From assembly GCA_036005805.1 (NCBI GenBank), contig DASYQE010000066.1, positions 1 to 64,000 of the forward strand: a stretch of DNA of 64,000 nucleotides, written 5' to 3'. Numbering within the stretch: position 1 is the stretch's first letter; each line of letters opens with the position of its first letter. Position numbers and translations under genes: made by a program. Shown in pieces: positions 34,201 through 43,063 of this stretch. This stretch comes from DASRAU01 sp036005805 (GTDB lineage: Bacteria > Acidobacteriota > Polarisedimenticolia > Gp22-AA2). Below the pieces are notes generated by a model. It saw nothing but the letters and a program-made list of their open reading frames with translations, did not search any database and had not been told where the DNA came from.

Positions 34201-34982
34201 TGTCCTCGAACCTCGGCACCCTGGACCAGGCGGCGCGCGCGGAGTCGGCGCGGCAGCAGCCGGTCCCGTCGCCGTCCCGCTCGGCCGGATTCAAGCCGGG
34301 CGAGCAGCTCGTCAGCCTCCGCTCCAGCGAGTCGTTCGAAGCCAACATGTACCGGATCCTGACGCACCGGATCGAGCACGCGGACGCCAACGCCGGCCGC
34401 GGGGTGATCGCCGTGACCAGCCCGGGCGCCGGCGAGGGAAAGACCACGACCGCCATCAACCTCGCCGGGACCCTGGCCCAGTCGCAGGGGTCGCGCGTGC
34501 TGCTCATCGATGCCGATCTTCGCCTTCCCGGCGTGGCCGCGCAGCTGGGGCTTCCCGGCGGCGGGCCGGGACTGGCCGACGCGATTCTCGACGCCGAACT
34601 CCCGCTCGAGAAGGTCGTCCACCACGACCCCCGCTTCAACCTGTCCATCCTGACCTCCGGCCGCCGTCTCGCCGGGCCGTACGAGGCGCTCCGGTCGCCG
34701 CGACTGGGCGACCTCCTCGACCAGGCGCGGCGCGCCTACCACTACGTCATCGTCGACACGCCCCCGGTGCTGCCCGTGCCCGACTGCCGGGCCATCGCGC
34801 ATTGGGCGGACCGTCTGCTCCTCGTCGTCGCCGCGCATCGGACGCCGCGCCGATACCTGGAGGAGGCCTTGAACGCGCTCGACCAGGACAAGATCGCCGG
34901 CCTGGTGTTCAACAGCGCCGATCCGCCGCCCGCGGGACCCTACGCGTACTACCGCGGTTACGGCGCGCCGCCGGCGCGCTGA
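34200..34982 (+). CDS. CpsD/CapB-type bacterial tyrosine kinase
   Basis: A 260-residue BY-kinase. Walker A is TSPGAGEGKTTTAINLA (about residue 75), Walker A-prime is VLLIDADLRLPG and Walker B is YVIVDTPPVLPVPD. The N-terminal part contains SESFEANMYRILTHRIEHA, which corresponds to the EX2RX2R oligomerisation helix. The C-terminus YAYYRGYG is the tyrosine cluster autophosphorylated in this family. It works with the preceding Wzz-type protein, whose cytoplasmic end activates it, to control polymerisation and export. Start overlaps the Wzz stop in a TGATG junction. Confidence 0.92.
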   Translation: MSSNLGTLDQAARAESARQQPVPSPSRSAGFKPGEQLVSLRSSESFEANMYRILTHRIEHADANAGRGVIAVTSPGAGEGKTTTAINLAGTLAQSQGSRVLLIDADLRLPGVAAQLGLPGGGPGLADAILDAELPLEKVVHHDPRFNLSILTSGRRLAGPYEALRSPRLGDLLDQARRAYHYVIVDTPPVLPVPDCRAIAHWADRLLLVVAAHRTPRRYLEEALNALDQDKIAGLVFNSADPPPAGPYAYYRGYGAPPAR

Positions 34983-35028
34983 CGCGCCGCCTCACGTCCT
35001 CGTTCCACCGAATCGAACATTTCAATCC

Positions 35029-36189
35029 ATGAATCCCGTGTGGCACTTCCTCGCGTCGCAATTCGTCCTGTCGATGGCCGGCATCGTCCTCGGGATGGGG
35101 ATGGTGTGCGCCCTGGTGCCGGGGATCCGGCAGACCGCCGTCGGCAGGGCCGTGCGCCTCGCCCGCGCCGGGGAGCGCGTCCTCATCCTCGGCTCCGGCG
35201 CACTCGCCGAGGAGCTGATCCAGGAGATGAAGGCCCGCGGCTCACGCTGGACGATCGTCGGTGTCATTCCCGACGTGCGCTCTTCCCAGCCGGAGTCGCC
35301 CTACCCGGTCCTGGGGTCGATCGCCGACATGGGCCGCATCGTCGACACCGCGCGTCCGCAGCGGATCGTCGTCGCGCTCGACGAACGCCGCGGGCGGCTG
35401 CCGGTCGAAGCGCTGCTCGATTCGCGCGTGCGGGGCATCGCCGTGGAGCAGGGGGTCGAGTTCTACGAGCGCCTGACCCGCAGGCTGGCGATCGATTCGC
35501 TCCGACCGAGCTCGCTGATCTTCTCCGCCGGGTTCTACCGGCGCCGGTTCGCCGGCAGCGCGAGCCGCGGCATGAGCTTCTTCCTGTCGGCGCTCGCTCT
35601 CGTCGTGACCGCCCCGTTGTGGCCGCTGATCGCGATCGCCATCCGGCTCGATTCGCCCGGGCCGGCGATCTTCCGGCAGGATCGCGTCGGGCGCGCGGCC
35701 CGGACATTCCGTCTCCTGAAGTTCCGCTCCATGTGCGCCGAAAGAGGGGGCGGCTCCTCGTGGGTCCGCGACAACACGGCCCGCATCACCCGCGTCGGCC
35801 GCTTCCTCCGCTGGTCCCACCTCGACGAGCTGCCGCAGCTCCTCAATGTCCTGCGCGGGGACATGAACCTGGTCGGCCCCCGCCCGCACCCGGTCGCCAA
35901 CTTCGCCCTGTTCAACGCCGCCATCCCCTACTACGCCCTGCGCGCCGCGATCCGGCCGGGTGTCACCGGCTGGGCGCAGGTCTGCTACCGCTACGCCAAC
36001 ACGCTCGCGGAAGAGTCGGCGAAGATGCGTTACGACCTCTACTACATCAAGCATCGCTCGCTGTGGTTCGACCTGAGGATTCTCGCCCGCACGGCGCGCG
36101 TCCTGCTGCTGGGGCTTCGCCGCGAGAGGGCGATGACGACCCGGGAAAGTCCCGCCATCACCGGACCGGAAGTGGCGAGGGCCGCATGA
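35029..36189 (+). CDS. Initiating sugar-phosphate transferase (WbaP/WcaJ type), short N-terminus
   Basis: A 386-residue polyprenyl-phosphate sugar-1-phosphate transferase, which attaches the first sugar of the repeat unit to undecaprenyl phosphate. The catalytic part begins near residue 178 with a membrane helix (FFLSALALVVTAPLWPLIAIA), then RLDSPGPAIFRQDRVGR, FRLLKFRSM, the DE pair in SHLDELPQLLNVLRGDMNLVGPRP, and RPGVTGWAQV. The region 45-150 (RVLILGSGALAEELIQEM, IVGVIPD) is the NAD-like CoA-binding fold of WbaP-like proteins. Only about one hydrophobic segment precedes it (residues 5-28) where full-length relatives have four or five, so the N-terminus looks shortened. It starts 46 bases after the kinase stop and ends in an ATGA overlap with the next gene. 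Confidence 0.9.
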   Translation: MNPVWHFLASQFVLSMAGIVLGMGMVCALVPGIRQTAVGRAVRLARAGERVLILGSGALAEELIQEMKARGSRWTIVGVIPDVRSSQPESPYPVLGSIADMGRIVDTARPQRIVVALDERRGRLPVEALLDSRVRGIAVEQGVEFYERLTRRLAIDSLRPSSLIFSAGFYRRRFAGSASRGMSFFLSALALVVTAPLWPLIAIAIRLDSPGPAIFRQDRVGRAARTFRLLKFRSMCAERGGGSSWVRDNTARITRVGRFLRWSHLDELPQLLNVLRGDMNLVGPRPHPVANFALFNAAIPYYALRAAIRPGVTGWAQVCYRYANTLAEESAKMRYDLYYIKHRSLWFDLRILARTARVLLLGLRRERAMTTRESPAITGPEVARAA

Positions 36190-37532
36190 CGCCTTTGGCG
36201 GCCGGCGCTGTGCAACGCGGTCTCGAATGGTGGCGGCCGGCTCCGACGCCGCGCGTCCATCTTCCCTCGCTCGACGCGGGCGAGTCGCGCGGCGGGACCG
36301 CCTCCTTCGTCGCGCTCGAGGCCTTCATCATCATCCTGCTGCTCGCGCCGCAGGCGCTGTTTCCGGTCCTGTCCCCCTTCCGCGTGGCGCTTCTCGCCGC
36401 GGCCGGCGGCATCGGGATGCACGCGCTGGACCGCCTGTTCGCGCACCGGCCCATCTCCATCGTGACGCGCGAGATCGTCCTCGCCGCGTGCCTGGCCGCC
36501 TGGGCCGCCGTGGGCGTTCCCTTCTCGTACTGGCCCGGAGGAAGCCTCGCCCTGCTGCTCGATGTCTTCATCAAGTCGCTGGCGATCTTCTGGTTGATCG
36601 CCAACATCGCCGGCACGCCGGCGCGGTTCCGCGCCGTGACCATGACCCTGGTGGTCGCCAGCGTCCCCCTCGCGGTGGTGGCGATCCTGCACTTCGTCAC
36701 CGGCGACCTCACGCCCGGAGGCTACCAGGGGACGTTCCAGCGGATCACCGGCTACAGCGCGCCGCTCACCGAGAATCCCAATGACCTCGCCCTGACGCTC
36801 AACCTGCTCCTGCCGTTCTCGGTCGCTGCGCTTTTCCGCGCCCGCAGCGCCGTCGCGCGCGTGATGCTGGCGGGGATCCTCCCGCTCATCGCCGCGGCCA
36901 TCGTCCTGACCTTCTCGCGGGCCGGGTTCCTGACCCTCGCCGCGATGTTCGCGCTGTACGTCTGGAAGCTCGCCCGCAGCACCCGGCGGCACTGGGCGGT
37001 GGCGATGGTCCTGCTCGCGGTCGCGCTCGTTTCGGTCCTGCCCGGGTCGTATCTCGACCGCATCGGAACGATCGCGGACATGCGCACCGACCACACCGGC
37101 TCGTCGCAGGCGCGCTGGGGCGGCATGGTGGCGGCCGCGGGCCTGGCGCTCGCGCACCCCGTCCTCGGAGTCGGTGCGGGGATGAACATCCTGGCTCTCA
37201 ACGAGACGCACGGGGCGCACTGGAAAGAGGTGCACAACGTCTACCTGGAATACGGCGCCGACCTCGGGCTGCCTGGCCTGGTGCTCTTCCTGGCGCTGTT
37301 CTGGTCCTGCTGGTCGCGCGCGCGGCGCACGCAGCGGGACGCGGCGGGGGTGCCGGGCCGCGAGGATCTCTTCCAGCACGGGGTGGCGGTCGAGGCCAGC
37401 CTCGTCGCCTTCGCGGTGGCCGGCATGTTCCACCCCGTCGGCTACAACTTCTACTTCTACATCATCGCCGGACTCGCCGTGGCCCTCGGGACGCTCCACA
37501 AGAGGATGGAGGTGGAGCCTGTCGCGCACTAA
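36186..37532 (+). CDS. O-antigen ligase / Wzy-type polymerase
   Basis: A 448-residue integral membrane protein with at least ten hydrophobic segments. The Wzy_C-type region spans VLTFSRAGFLTLAAMFALYV (near residue 240), then a large periplasmic loop (SSQARWGGMVAAAGLA, HPVLGVGAGMNILAL, HWKEVHNVYLEYGADLGLPGL), and the final helices. The HNVYLEY...GLPGL motif is diagnostic of O-antigen ligase/polymerase family proteins. It polymerises lipid-linked repeat units in the periplasm or transfers chains to an acceptor; sequence does not separate the two roles. Start ATG 36186 lies in an ATGA overlap with the initiating transferase. Confidence 0.9.
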   Translation: MTPLAAGAVQRGLEWWRPAPTPRVHLPSLDAGESRGGTASFVALEAFIIILLLAPQALFPVLSPFRVALLAAAGGIGMHALDRLFAHRPISIVTREIVLAACLAAWAAVGVPFSYWPGGSLALLLDVFIKSLAIFWLIANIAGTPARFRAVTMTLVVASVPLAVVAILHFVTGDLTPGGYQGTFQRITGYSAPLTENPNDLALTLNLLLPFSVAALFRARSAVARVMLAGILPLIAAAIVLTFSRAGFLTLAAMFALYVWKLARSTRRHWAVAMVLLAVALVSVLPGSYLDRIGTIADMRTDHTGSSQARWGGMVAAAGLALAHPVLGVGAGMNILALNETHGAHWKEVHNVYLEYGADLGLPGLVLFLALFWSCWSRARRTQRDAAGVPGREDLFQHGVAVEASLVAFAVAGMFHPVGYNFYFYIIAGLAVALGTLHKRMEVEPVAH

Positions 37533-37533
37533 G

Positions 37534-38760
37534 GTGCTCCAGTTCATCACCGGGTTCCACGTCGGCGGCACCGAGCGGCACGTGGCGCATCTGGCGACGC
37601 GGCTGGATCCGGCCCGATTCGAGGTCCACCTCGCCTGCCTGCAGCCGGCAGGGCCGCTGTATGCCGAGATGGAGGCGAGCGGCTTTCCCCTGACCTCCTA
37701 CCCCATCCGGGGCTTCCTCCGCCTGGACACGTTGCGGCAGCAGCTCCGGTTCGCGGCCTACCTGAAAGAGCAGGCCATCGACATCGTCCACGCCTACGGC
37801 TTCTACCCCATCGTGTTCGCCGTGCCGGTCGCCCGGCTCGCCGGCGCGCCGGTCGTCCTGGCGTCGATCCGCGACAACGGCGATCCCTGGTCGCGCGCCC
37901 AGAGGCTGGTCCAGATGTGCGCCAGCCGGATGGCCCATGGCGTCCTGGTGAACGCCACCGCCGTCCGCGATCGGCTCAGCGCGGGAGGGCACGCGCGCGG
38001 CGGCATCAGCGTGATCCGCAACGGCGTGGACCTCGACCGCTTCGCGCCGGGCCCGCCCGACCCGGCGCTGCGGGAGAGCCTGGGCCTGCCGGCAGACGCG
38101 CCCCTGGTCGTGGCCGTGTCCCGTCTGAATCCGATGAAGGGGATGGACGACTACGTGCAGGCCCTGGCGCTTTTGGCCGACCGGCACACGGAGGCGCGCT
38201 TCGTGATCGTGGGAGACGGGGCCAGCCGCCGGGAGCTCGAGGAACAGGCGCGCCGGCTCGGGCTCGCGCGGCGTTTGGTGTTCACCGGGACGAGGCTCGA
38301 CATCGCCGCGATCCTTTCGCAGGCGGCCGTCTCGGTCGTCCCCTCGCTGAGCGAAGGCCTGCCCAACATCGTTCTCGAATCGATGGCCGCCGGCGTGCCG
38401 GTCGTGGCGACGCGCGTCGGCGGGATCCCCGAAATCCTCGAGGAGGGAGTCTCCGGCTTCCTGGTGCCGCCCTGCGATGCCCCGGCGCTGGCCGCCGCCA
38501 TCGAACGGCTGCTCGCAGACCCGCTCATGGCCCGGCGCATGGGGGACGCCGGCCGCATGCGGGCGGCCACCCGGTTCTCGATGTCCTCCATGGTGCGCCA
38601 GACCGAGAGCCTCTACCGGGCGCTCCTCCGGGGCGAGCGCGGCGCCGCGATGGACGCGGACGCGCGGGCCGAAGGCCCCGTGACGCTGTCCCCTCCGCCG
38701 GCCGTCCTGGCGCGACGACGCAGGGAGATGCGACACCCCGCGCGACTGAACGTTCATTGA
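37534..38760 (+). CDS. GT4-family glycosyltransferase
   Basis: A 408-residue GT-B enzyme. N-terminal LQFITGFHVGGTERHVAHLA is the nucleotide-sugar enzyme's glycine-rich loop region; RNGVDLDRFAPG, VVAVSRLNPMKGMDDYVQAL, ARFVIVGDGASRREL and SEGLPNIVLESMAAGVPVVATRVGGIPE (EX7E) are classic for retaining GT4. The C-terminal 40 residues are a proline/arginine-rich tail. The GTG at 37534 follows the previous stop with one base between but has no ribosome binding site. A CTG at 37519, in frame, is preceded by GGAGG with a 6-base spacer and would add MSRTK, matching how relatives start; this is the better start if CTG is accepted. Confidence 0.9.
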   Translation: MLQFITGFHVGGTERHVAHLATRLDPARFEVHLACLQPAGPLYAEMEASGFPLTSYPIRGFLRLDTLRQQLRFAAYLKEQAIDIVHAYGFYPIVFAVPVARLAGAPVVLASIRDNGDPWSRAQRLVQMCASRMAHGVLVNATAVRDRLSAGGHARGGISVIRNGVDLDRFAPGPPDPALRESLGLPADAPLVVAVSRLNPMKGMDDYVQALALLADRHTEARFVIVGDGASRRELEEQARRLGLARRLVFTGTRLDIAAILSQAAVSVVPSLSEGLPNIVLESMAAGVPVVATRVGGIPEILEEGVSGFLVPPCDAPALAAAIERLLADPLMARRMGDAGRMRAATRFSMSSMVRQTESLYRALLRGERGAAMDADARAEGPVTLSPPPAVLARRRREMRHPARLNVH

Positions 38761-38786
38761 GTGATTCCCTGAAAGGAGACCCGCAC

Positions 38787-38936
38787 ATGCTCGAGACCCT
38801 GATCATCGTCCTCGTCGTTCTCTGGCTGCTTGGCCTCGTGACCTCGTACACCATGGGAGGACTGATCCACGTCCTCCTGGTCGTCGCAGCCGTGATGCTC
38901 CTGCTCCGCCTGATGCGCGGCCGGAGACTCGCATGA
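38787..38936 (+). CDS. lmo0937-family small membrane protein
   Basis: A 49-residue protein, MLETLIIVLVVLWLLGLVTS then YTMGGLIHVLLVVAAVML, ending in RLMRGRRLA. The two helices and the conserved SYTMGGLIH turn place it in the lmo0937 family, small membrane proteins that often appear in stress regulons. Strong AAAGGAG lies seven bases before ATG 38787. Together with the next two genes it forms a small module inside the polysaccharide locus. Stop and next start overlap (ATGA). Confidence 0.88.
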   Translation: MLETLIIVLVVLWLLGLVTSYTMGGLIHVLLVVAAVMLLLRLMRGRRLA

Positions 38937-39154
38937 GCCCCATCAAGATCCTCGCCATCGTGCTGATCGCGGGAGGCCTCTTCGGGCTCCTGTACGGCGG
39001 CTTCACCTACACGCAGGACAGCCACGATCTCAAGATCGGCAGCCTGGAGTTGTCGGTCAAGGACAAGAAGACAGTCAACATCCCGATGTGGGCCGGTGCC
39101 GGCGCCGTCGCGACCGGCGCGGCGCTGCTGATCCTCCGCCCGAGGAGTTCGTAG
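38933..39154 (+). CDS. Small two-span membrane protein
   Basis: A 73-residue protein with hydrophobic segments at residues 5-22 (ILAIVLIAGGLFGLLYGG) and 51-68 (MWAGAGAVATGAALLIL), and a beta-like extramembrane stretch between them (HDLKIGSLELSVKDKKTVNI). Proteins of this layout occur widely beside lmo0937-type and CsbD-type stress proteins; function is unknown. Start ATG 38933 overlaps the preceding stop as ATGA, so translation is coupled. Confidence 0.8.
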   Translation: MSPIKILAIVLIAGGLFGLLYGGFTYTQDSHDLKIGSLELSVKDKKTVNIPMWAGAGAVATGAALLILRPRSS

Positions 39155-39188
39155 ATCCCGCCGGAATCAATGGAAAGAGGTGCATGAC

Positions 39189-40730
39189 ATGAACACCAGG
39201 ACCGTTCGCTTGTACGTGGCCGTCGCCTGCGCTCTGGCGGTTGCAGCCGCGGCCGGAGGCCCGGCCTCCGCCCAGACGAAGATCAAGCCGGGCTTCAACA
39301 TCTTCTCCGTGGATCAGGACAAGGAGATCGGCCAGAAGTCCGCCGCCGAGGCGGAGAGCCAGCTGCCGATCCTCCATGATCGCTCGATCGACGCGTTCGT
39401 CACCGCGGTCGGACTGCGCCTCGCGGCCGTCGCCCCCGGGGCGCACTATCCCTACCAGTTCAAGGTCGTGAACGCCTCCGACATCAACGCGTTCGCGCTT
39501 CCCGGCGGCTACCTGTACTTCAACCGCGGCCTCATCCAGGCGGCCACCTCCGAAGGACAGCTCGCGGGCGTCATGGCGCACGAGATCTCCCACGTGGCGC
39601 TGCGGCACGGGACCAACCAGGCCTCGAAGGCCTATCTCGGCCAGATGGGGCTCGGGGTGATGGCCGGGCTCGTCGGCAAGGAGGGCAGCTCGACCGGCAA
39701 GACGCTCGACGCCATCGGCGGATTCGGGATGAACACGCTGTTCCTGAAGTTCAGCCGCACGGACGAAGAGCAGGCCGACGTGGTGGGGGCGCAGATCATG
39801 GCCCGGGCCGGCTACGACCCGAAGGACATGGTCGATTTCTTCGAGATGCTGCGGAGCACCCAGGCGCACGATCCGGGCAAGGTGGAGCAGTTCTTCGCCA
39901 CCCACCCCGCCCCCAAGGACCGCGCCGCCCGCATCCGGAGCGAGATGCGGTCGCTGAACGTCAAGACGACGGCGCCGGTGGGCGGCTTCAAGCAGGCCCG
40001 GTCCGAGCTCCAGGGAATGTCCCCGGCCAAGTCGTCCCAGCAGATCGCCCAGGCGGGCACCACGACCGCGACACCGGACCCGGAAGGAATCGTCACCGGC
40101 GGCGGCGGTCGCGCCGCCGAGATCAACATCGATCGCCCCTCCACGAGCTACCGATCGTTCGGCCAGCGCAGCGGGTTCTTCCGGATCGACTACCCGGCGA
40201 ACTGGAGCGTCTACGAGCCGTCGAACGGGTACGGGGTCACCCTCGCGCCCCTGGGTGGCTACGTCGACACCGGCGCCGCGGAGCGCAATCTCGTCTACGG
40301 CGTGATCGTCAATCACTACGACCCGATCGATCGCGATGCCGCCACGCGGTTCGGAAGCGTGGACTCCGCGGACTTCAGCACCGGCTTCATCGACGGCAGC
40401 GGCGGCCCGGTCAGCCGCACGAACCTGGCCCAGGCCACGAACGACCTCATCGCTCAGATCCTCCAGTCCAACCCCAACCTCAAGTTGATCCCGAACTCCC
40501 AGCGCACCGACACGGTCAGCGGGGAGGCGGCGCTCTCCCTCGTCCTGGCCGGCCGCTCGTCCGTCACCGAACGGGAAGAGCGGATCACGCTGTTCACCCG
40601 CGAGCTCCCCGATGACGACGTGATCTACGCGCTCTTCATCGCCCCCGGGGAGGACTACGGCGAGCTGGGCAAGACGTTCGACCGCATGATCGCCAGCCTT
40701 CGGGTCAACGACAGCGCCGTGCACCCGTAG
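39189..40730 (+). CDS. M48-family metallopeptidase with extra C-terminal domain
   Basis: A 513-residue secreted or periplasmic zinc protease. Signal peptide at residues 1-28, then NIFSVDQDKEIGQKSAAEAE, a feature of BepA/LoiP-type M48 enzymes. Zinc motif HEXXH is MAHEISHVALRHG (about residue 138), with third ligand Glu in DEEQADVVGAQIMARAGYDP. After residue 310 comes a separate domain (FFRIDYPANWSVYEPSNGYG to LGKTFDRMIASLRVND) whose opening FFRIDYPANW resembles PsbP/Mog1-like folds, which I infer only from pattern. Family members degrade misfolded outer-membrane proteins. Start ATG 39189 has AGAGG eight bases upstream. It is 34 bases after the small membrane protein. Confidence 0.9.
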   Translation: MNTRTVRLYVAVACALAVAAAAGGPASAQTKIKPGFNIFSVDQDKEIGQKSAAEAESQLPILHDRSIDAFVTAVGLRLAAVAPGAHYPYQFKVVNASDINAFALPGGYLYFNRGLIQAATSEGQLAGVMAHEISHVALRHGTNQASKAYLGQMGLGVMAGLVGKEGSSTGKTLDAIGGFGMNTLFLKFSRTDEEQADVVGAQIMARAGYDPKDMVDFFEMLRSTQAHDPGKVEQFFATHPAPKDRAARIRSEMRSLNVKTTAPVGGFKQARSELQGMSPAKSSQQIAQAGTTTATPDPEGIVTGGGGRAAEINIDRPSTSYRSFGQRSGFFRIDYPANWSVYEPSNGYGVTLAPLGGYVDTGAAERNLVYGVIVNHYDPIDRDAATRFGSVDSADFSTGFIDGSGGPVSRTNLAQATNDLIAQILQSNPNLKLIPNSQRTDTVSGEAALSLVLAGRSSVTEREERITLFTRELPDDDVIYALFIAPGEDYGELGKTFDRMIASLRVNDSAVHP

Positions 40731-40739
40731 CCGCGTTCG

Positions 40740-41960
40740 ATGCTCAATTCTCCCCCCGCGGGAATCGCCCCGTCCCTCCCCTGCTCGATCGAATCGATCG
40801 AGGAGGTGGAGGGGTTCCGTCGGCTGCGCCCGGAATGGGACGACCTGCTGGCCTCGAGCCGATCCGACTGCCTCTTCCTGACCTGGGAGTGGCTGTTCAC
40901 CTGGTGGAAGCACCTCGGTGGGCGGCGGCGGCTCCAGATCCTGGCGCTGCGCTCCGCCGGGGAGCTGATCGCCATCGCGCCTCTGGCCCTCCGCCCCCCG
41001 GACTACGGCCGCCTGGCGCCGTTCCGCGCGCTGGAATTCCTGGGGACCGGGACCGCCGGATCGGACTACCTCGATCTGATCGTCCGGGACGGGCAGGAAT
41101 CGGTCGCCCTGTCCGTGTTGGCCGATCACCTGGCGCGCGGCAAGGTCATGCTCGAGCTGGCGCAGATCAGGACGGGCGGCTCCCTGGCTCGCGATCTGGC
41201 GGAGCGGATCGCGGAGCGCGGCTGGAGCCTGACCGCCTCCGGGACCTCCGTGTGCCCTTACATCGATCTCGAGGGGCTGACGTGGGCGTCGTATCTCGCC
41301 GGACTCGGCCCGGCGCACCGCGCCAATCTGCAGCGCCGCCTGAGGAACCTGTCCCGCTCGTCGGATCTGATCTTCACCGCGGCGGCGAGCGAAGAAGAGC
41401 GCCGCGAATTCCTCGGCCACTTGATCGACCTGCACCTCCTGCGCCGCCAGGAGCTCGGAGGATCGGATGCCTTCCACACCCCGGGACTCGTGGCCTTCCA
41501 CGAAGAGTTCAGCGCGCTGGCGCGGCAACGCGGCTGGCTGCGCCTGTACCTCCTGCGTCTCGACCGGAAACCGGCCGCGGCGCTCTACGGGTTCCAATAC
41601 GGCCCGACTTTCTCCTTCTACCAGTCGGGGTTCGACCCCGCGTACCGCAAGCAGAGCGTCGGTCTCGTCGCCATGGCGCTGACCATCCGGAAGGCCCTCG
41701 AGGCGGGGGCGGCGGAATTCGACTTCCTGCACGGGGATGAAACGTACAAGTCGCTCTGGGCCCCGGAACGCCGGGAGATCGGACGGCTGGAGAGTTACCC
41801 GCCCCATGCCCGGGGCGCCCTCCAGCGGAGCGTGAACCAGATCGGCCGTGACGCGCGCCGGCTGGCGCGTCGCGCCCTGCCCCGCGTCCTGGCCGGCCGC
41901 ATCGCCTCCGCCCTGAACCGCAGTCCGGGAGAGACACGCACGTGCTGCGACGTCTCCTGA
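40740..41960 (+). CDS. CelD/FemAB-like GNAT acyltransferase
   Basis: A 406-residue acyltransferase of the CelD/BcsL family. Blocks include RLRPEWDDLLASSRSDCLFLTWEWLFTW, GLGPAHRANLQRRLRNLSR, YGFQYGPTFSFYQSGFDPAYR, and EFDFLHGDETYKSLWAPE, the latter typical of the family's C-terminal GNAT lobe. Possible role: O- or N-acylation of the polysaccharide repeat unit. It follows the metallopeptidase with a 9-base gap, lacks a clear Shine-Dalgarno, and overlaps the deacetylase start by 19 bases. More distant from the tandem pair at 16543/17678 than these are from each other. Confidence 0.86.
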   Translation: MLNSPPAGIAPSLPCSIESIEEVEGFRRLRPEWDDLLASSRSDCLFLTWEWLFTWWKHLGGRRRLQILALRSAGELIAIAPLALRPPDYGRLAPFRALEFLGTGTAGSDYLDLIVRDGQESVALSVLADHLARGKVMLELAQIRTGGSLARDLAERIAERGWSLTASGTSVCPYIDLEGLTWASYLAGLGPAHRANLQRRLRNLSRSSDLIFTAAASEEERREFLGHLIDLHLLRRQELGGSDAFHTPGLVAFHEEFSALARQRGWLRLYLLRLDRKPAAALYGFQYGPTFSFYQSGFDPAYRKQSVGLVAMALTIRKALEAGAAEFDFLHGDETYKSLWAPERREIGRLESYPPHARGALQRSVNQIGRDARRLARRALPRVLAGRIASALNRSPGETRTCCDVS

Positions 41961-43063
41961 AGTCGGCTCTGGCACTGGGGCTGAGCAAGTCGGGCGTCGC
42001 GGGGCGCCTGGGCTCCGGACGGAATGGCGGGGACGCCCCCCTCATCGTCGGGTACCACAGGGTGGTGCAGGACTTCGACCGCAGCGCCAGAAGCGCGATC
42101 CCCTCGATGCTGATCAGCGCCCGGATGCTGGAGAAGCAGCTCGACTGGCTGGGCGGACATTACCGGCTGGTTTCGCTGCAGGAGATGGGGCAGCGCCTGC
42201 GGGAAGGCCGCACCGCCGGCACCGCCGCCGTCACCTTCGACGACGGCTACGGCGACGTGTACGAGAACGCCTTTCCGATCCTCGCGCGCAAGGGGATTCC
42301 CGCGACCATCTTCGTCGTCAGCGACCTGATCGGCACGCCGCGGTCGCTGTCCCACGATCGGCTGTACGCCCTCCTGGCCCGGGCCCTGCCGGACACGACG
42401 GACCCCGCCGGCATGCTGGGCGGCTTGCACCGCGCCTGCGGACGGCGCGCCCCCGATCCGCGGGTCCTGGCGCGTGCCGCCCGGACGAACTTCACGGCGC
42501 TGCGGCTGTTCCTCGACACGCTGCCGCAGCCGGCCATCCTCGCGGTCATCGCCACGCTCGAGTCCCGCTTCGGCGTTCCGAGCGGTGACGGAGACCGGGC
42601 GCTCACGTGGGAGATGATCGACGCGATGGCCCCGGCCGGCGTGAGCATCGGCTCGCACGGCAGGACCCACGCCCTGCTCACGCACGTGAGCCAGGAGCGG
42701 AAGCACGACGAGATCTCCGGGTCGCGCCGGATGCTGGAGGCGCGTCTGGGGACTCCCGTCGAGCATCTCGCCTATCCCGACGGGCGGTTCGACTCCGGCA
42801 CGCTCGTCGCCACGGCCGCGGCCGGCTACCGTTTCGCCTACACCGCCTGCGCGCACCGCGACCCGGCGTTTCCGCTCCTGACGCTGCCGCGCCGCATCCT
42901 CTGGGAGCGCGCCGCCGTCGACGGACGCGGCGCCTTCTCCGCCCCGGTCTTCGACTGCCTGGTCGGCGGCGTGTTCGACCGGTTGTCACCGTGCCGCCAG
43001 ACCCACGGGCCGGGAATCCACGACCGGCCGCAACTCCGCGCCGAGTGGAGCCGCACGGCATGA
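41942..43063 (+). CDS. NodB-type polysaccharide deacetylase
   Basis: A 373-residue CE4 enzyme. It shows VGYHRVV, the catalytic TFDDGYGDVYENAFPIL (Asp-Asp, base and metal ligand), SIGSHGRTHALLTHVS (His-x3-His metal ligands) and HLAYPDGRFD. Between motifs 1 and 2 there is an extra helical insertion of about 90 residues (LYALLARALPDTTDPAG onward), common in exopolysaccharide-locus deacetylases. No signal peptide, so it likely acts on cytoplasmic lipid-linked sugars or is membrane-associated by its basic N-terminus. GTG start at 41942 preceded by GGGAGA. It overlaps the upstream acyltransferase and ends in an ATGA junction with the flippase. Confidence 0.9.
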   Translation: MLRRLLKSALALGLSKSGVAGRLGSGRNGGDAPLIVGYHRVVQDFDRSARSAIPSMLISARMLEKQLDWLGGHYRLVSLQEMGQRLREGRTAGTAAVTFDDGYGDVYENAFPILARKGIPATIFVVSDLIGTPRSLSHDRLYALLARALPDTTDPAGMLGGLHRACGRRAPDPRVLARAARTNFTALRLFLDTLPQPAILAVIATLESRFGVPSGDGDRALTWEMIDAMAPAGVSIGSHGRTHALLTHVSQERKHDEISGSRRMLEARLGTPVEHLAYPDGRFDSGTLVATAAAGYRFAYTACAHRDPAFPLLTLPRRILWERAAVDGRGAFSAPVFDCLVGGVFDRLSPCRQTHGPGIHDRPQLRAEWSRTA

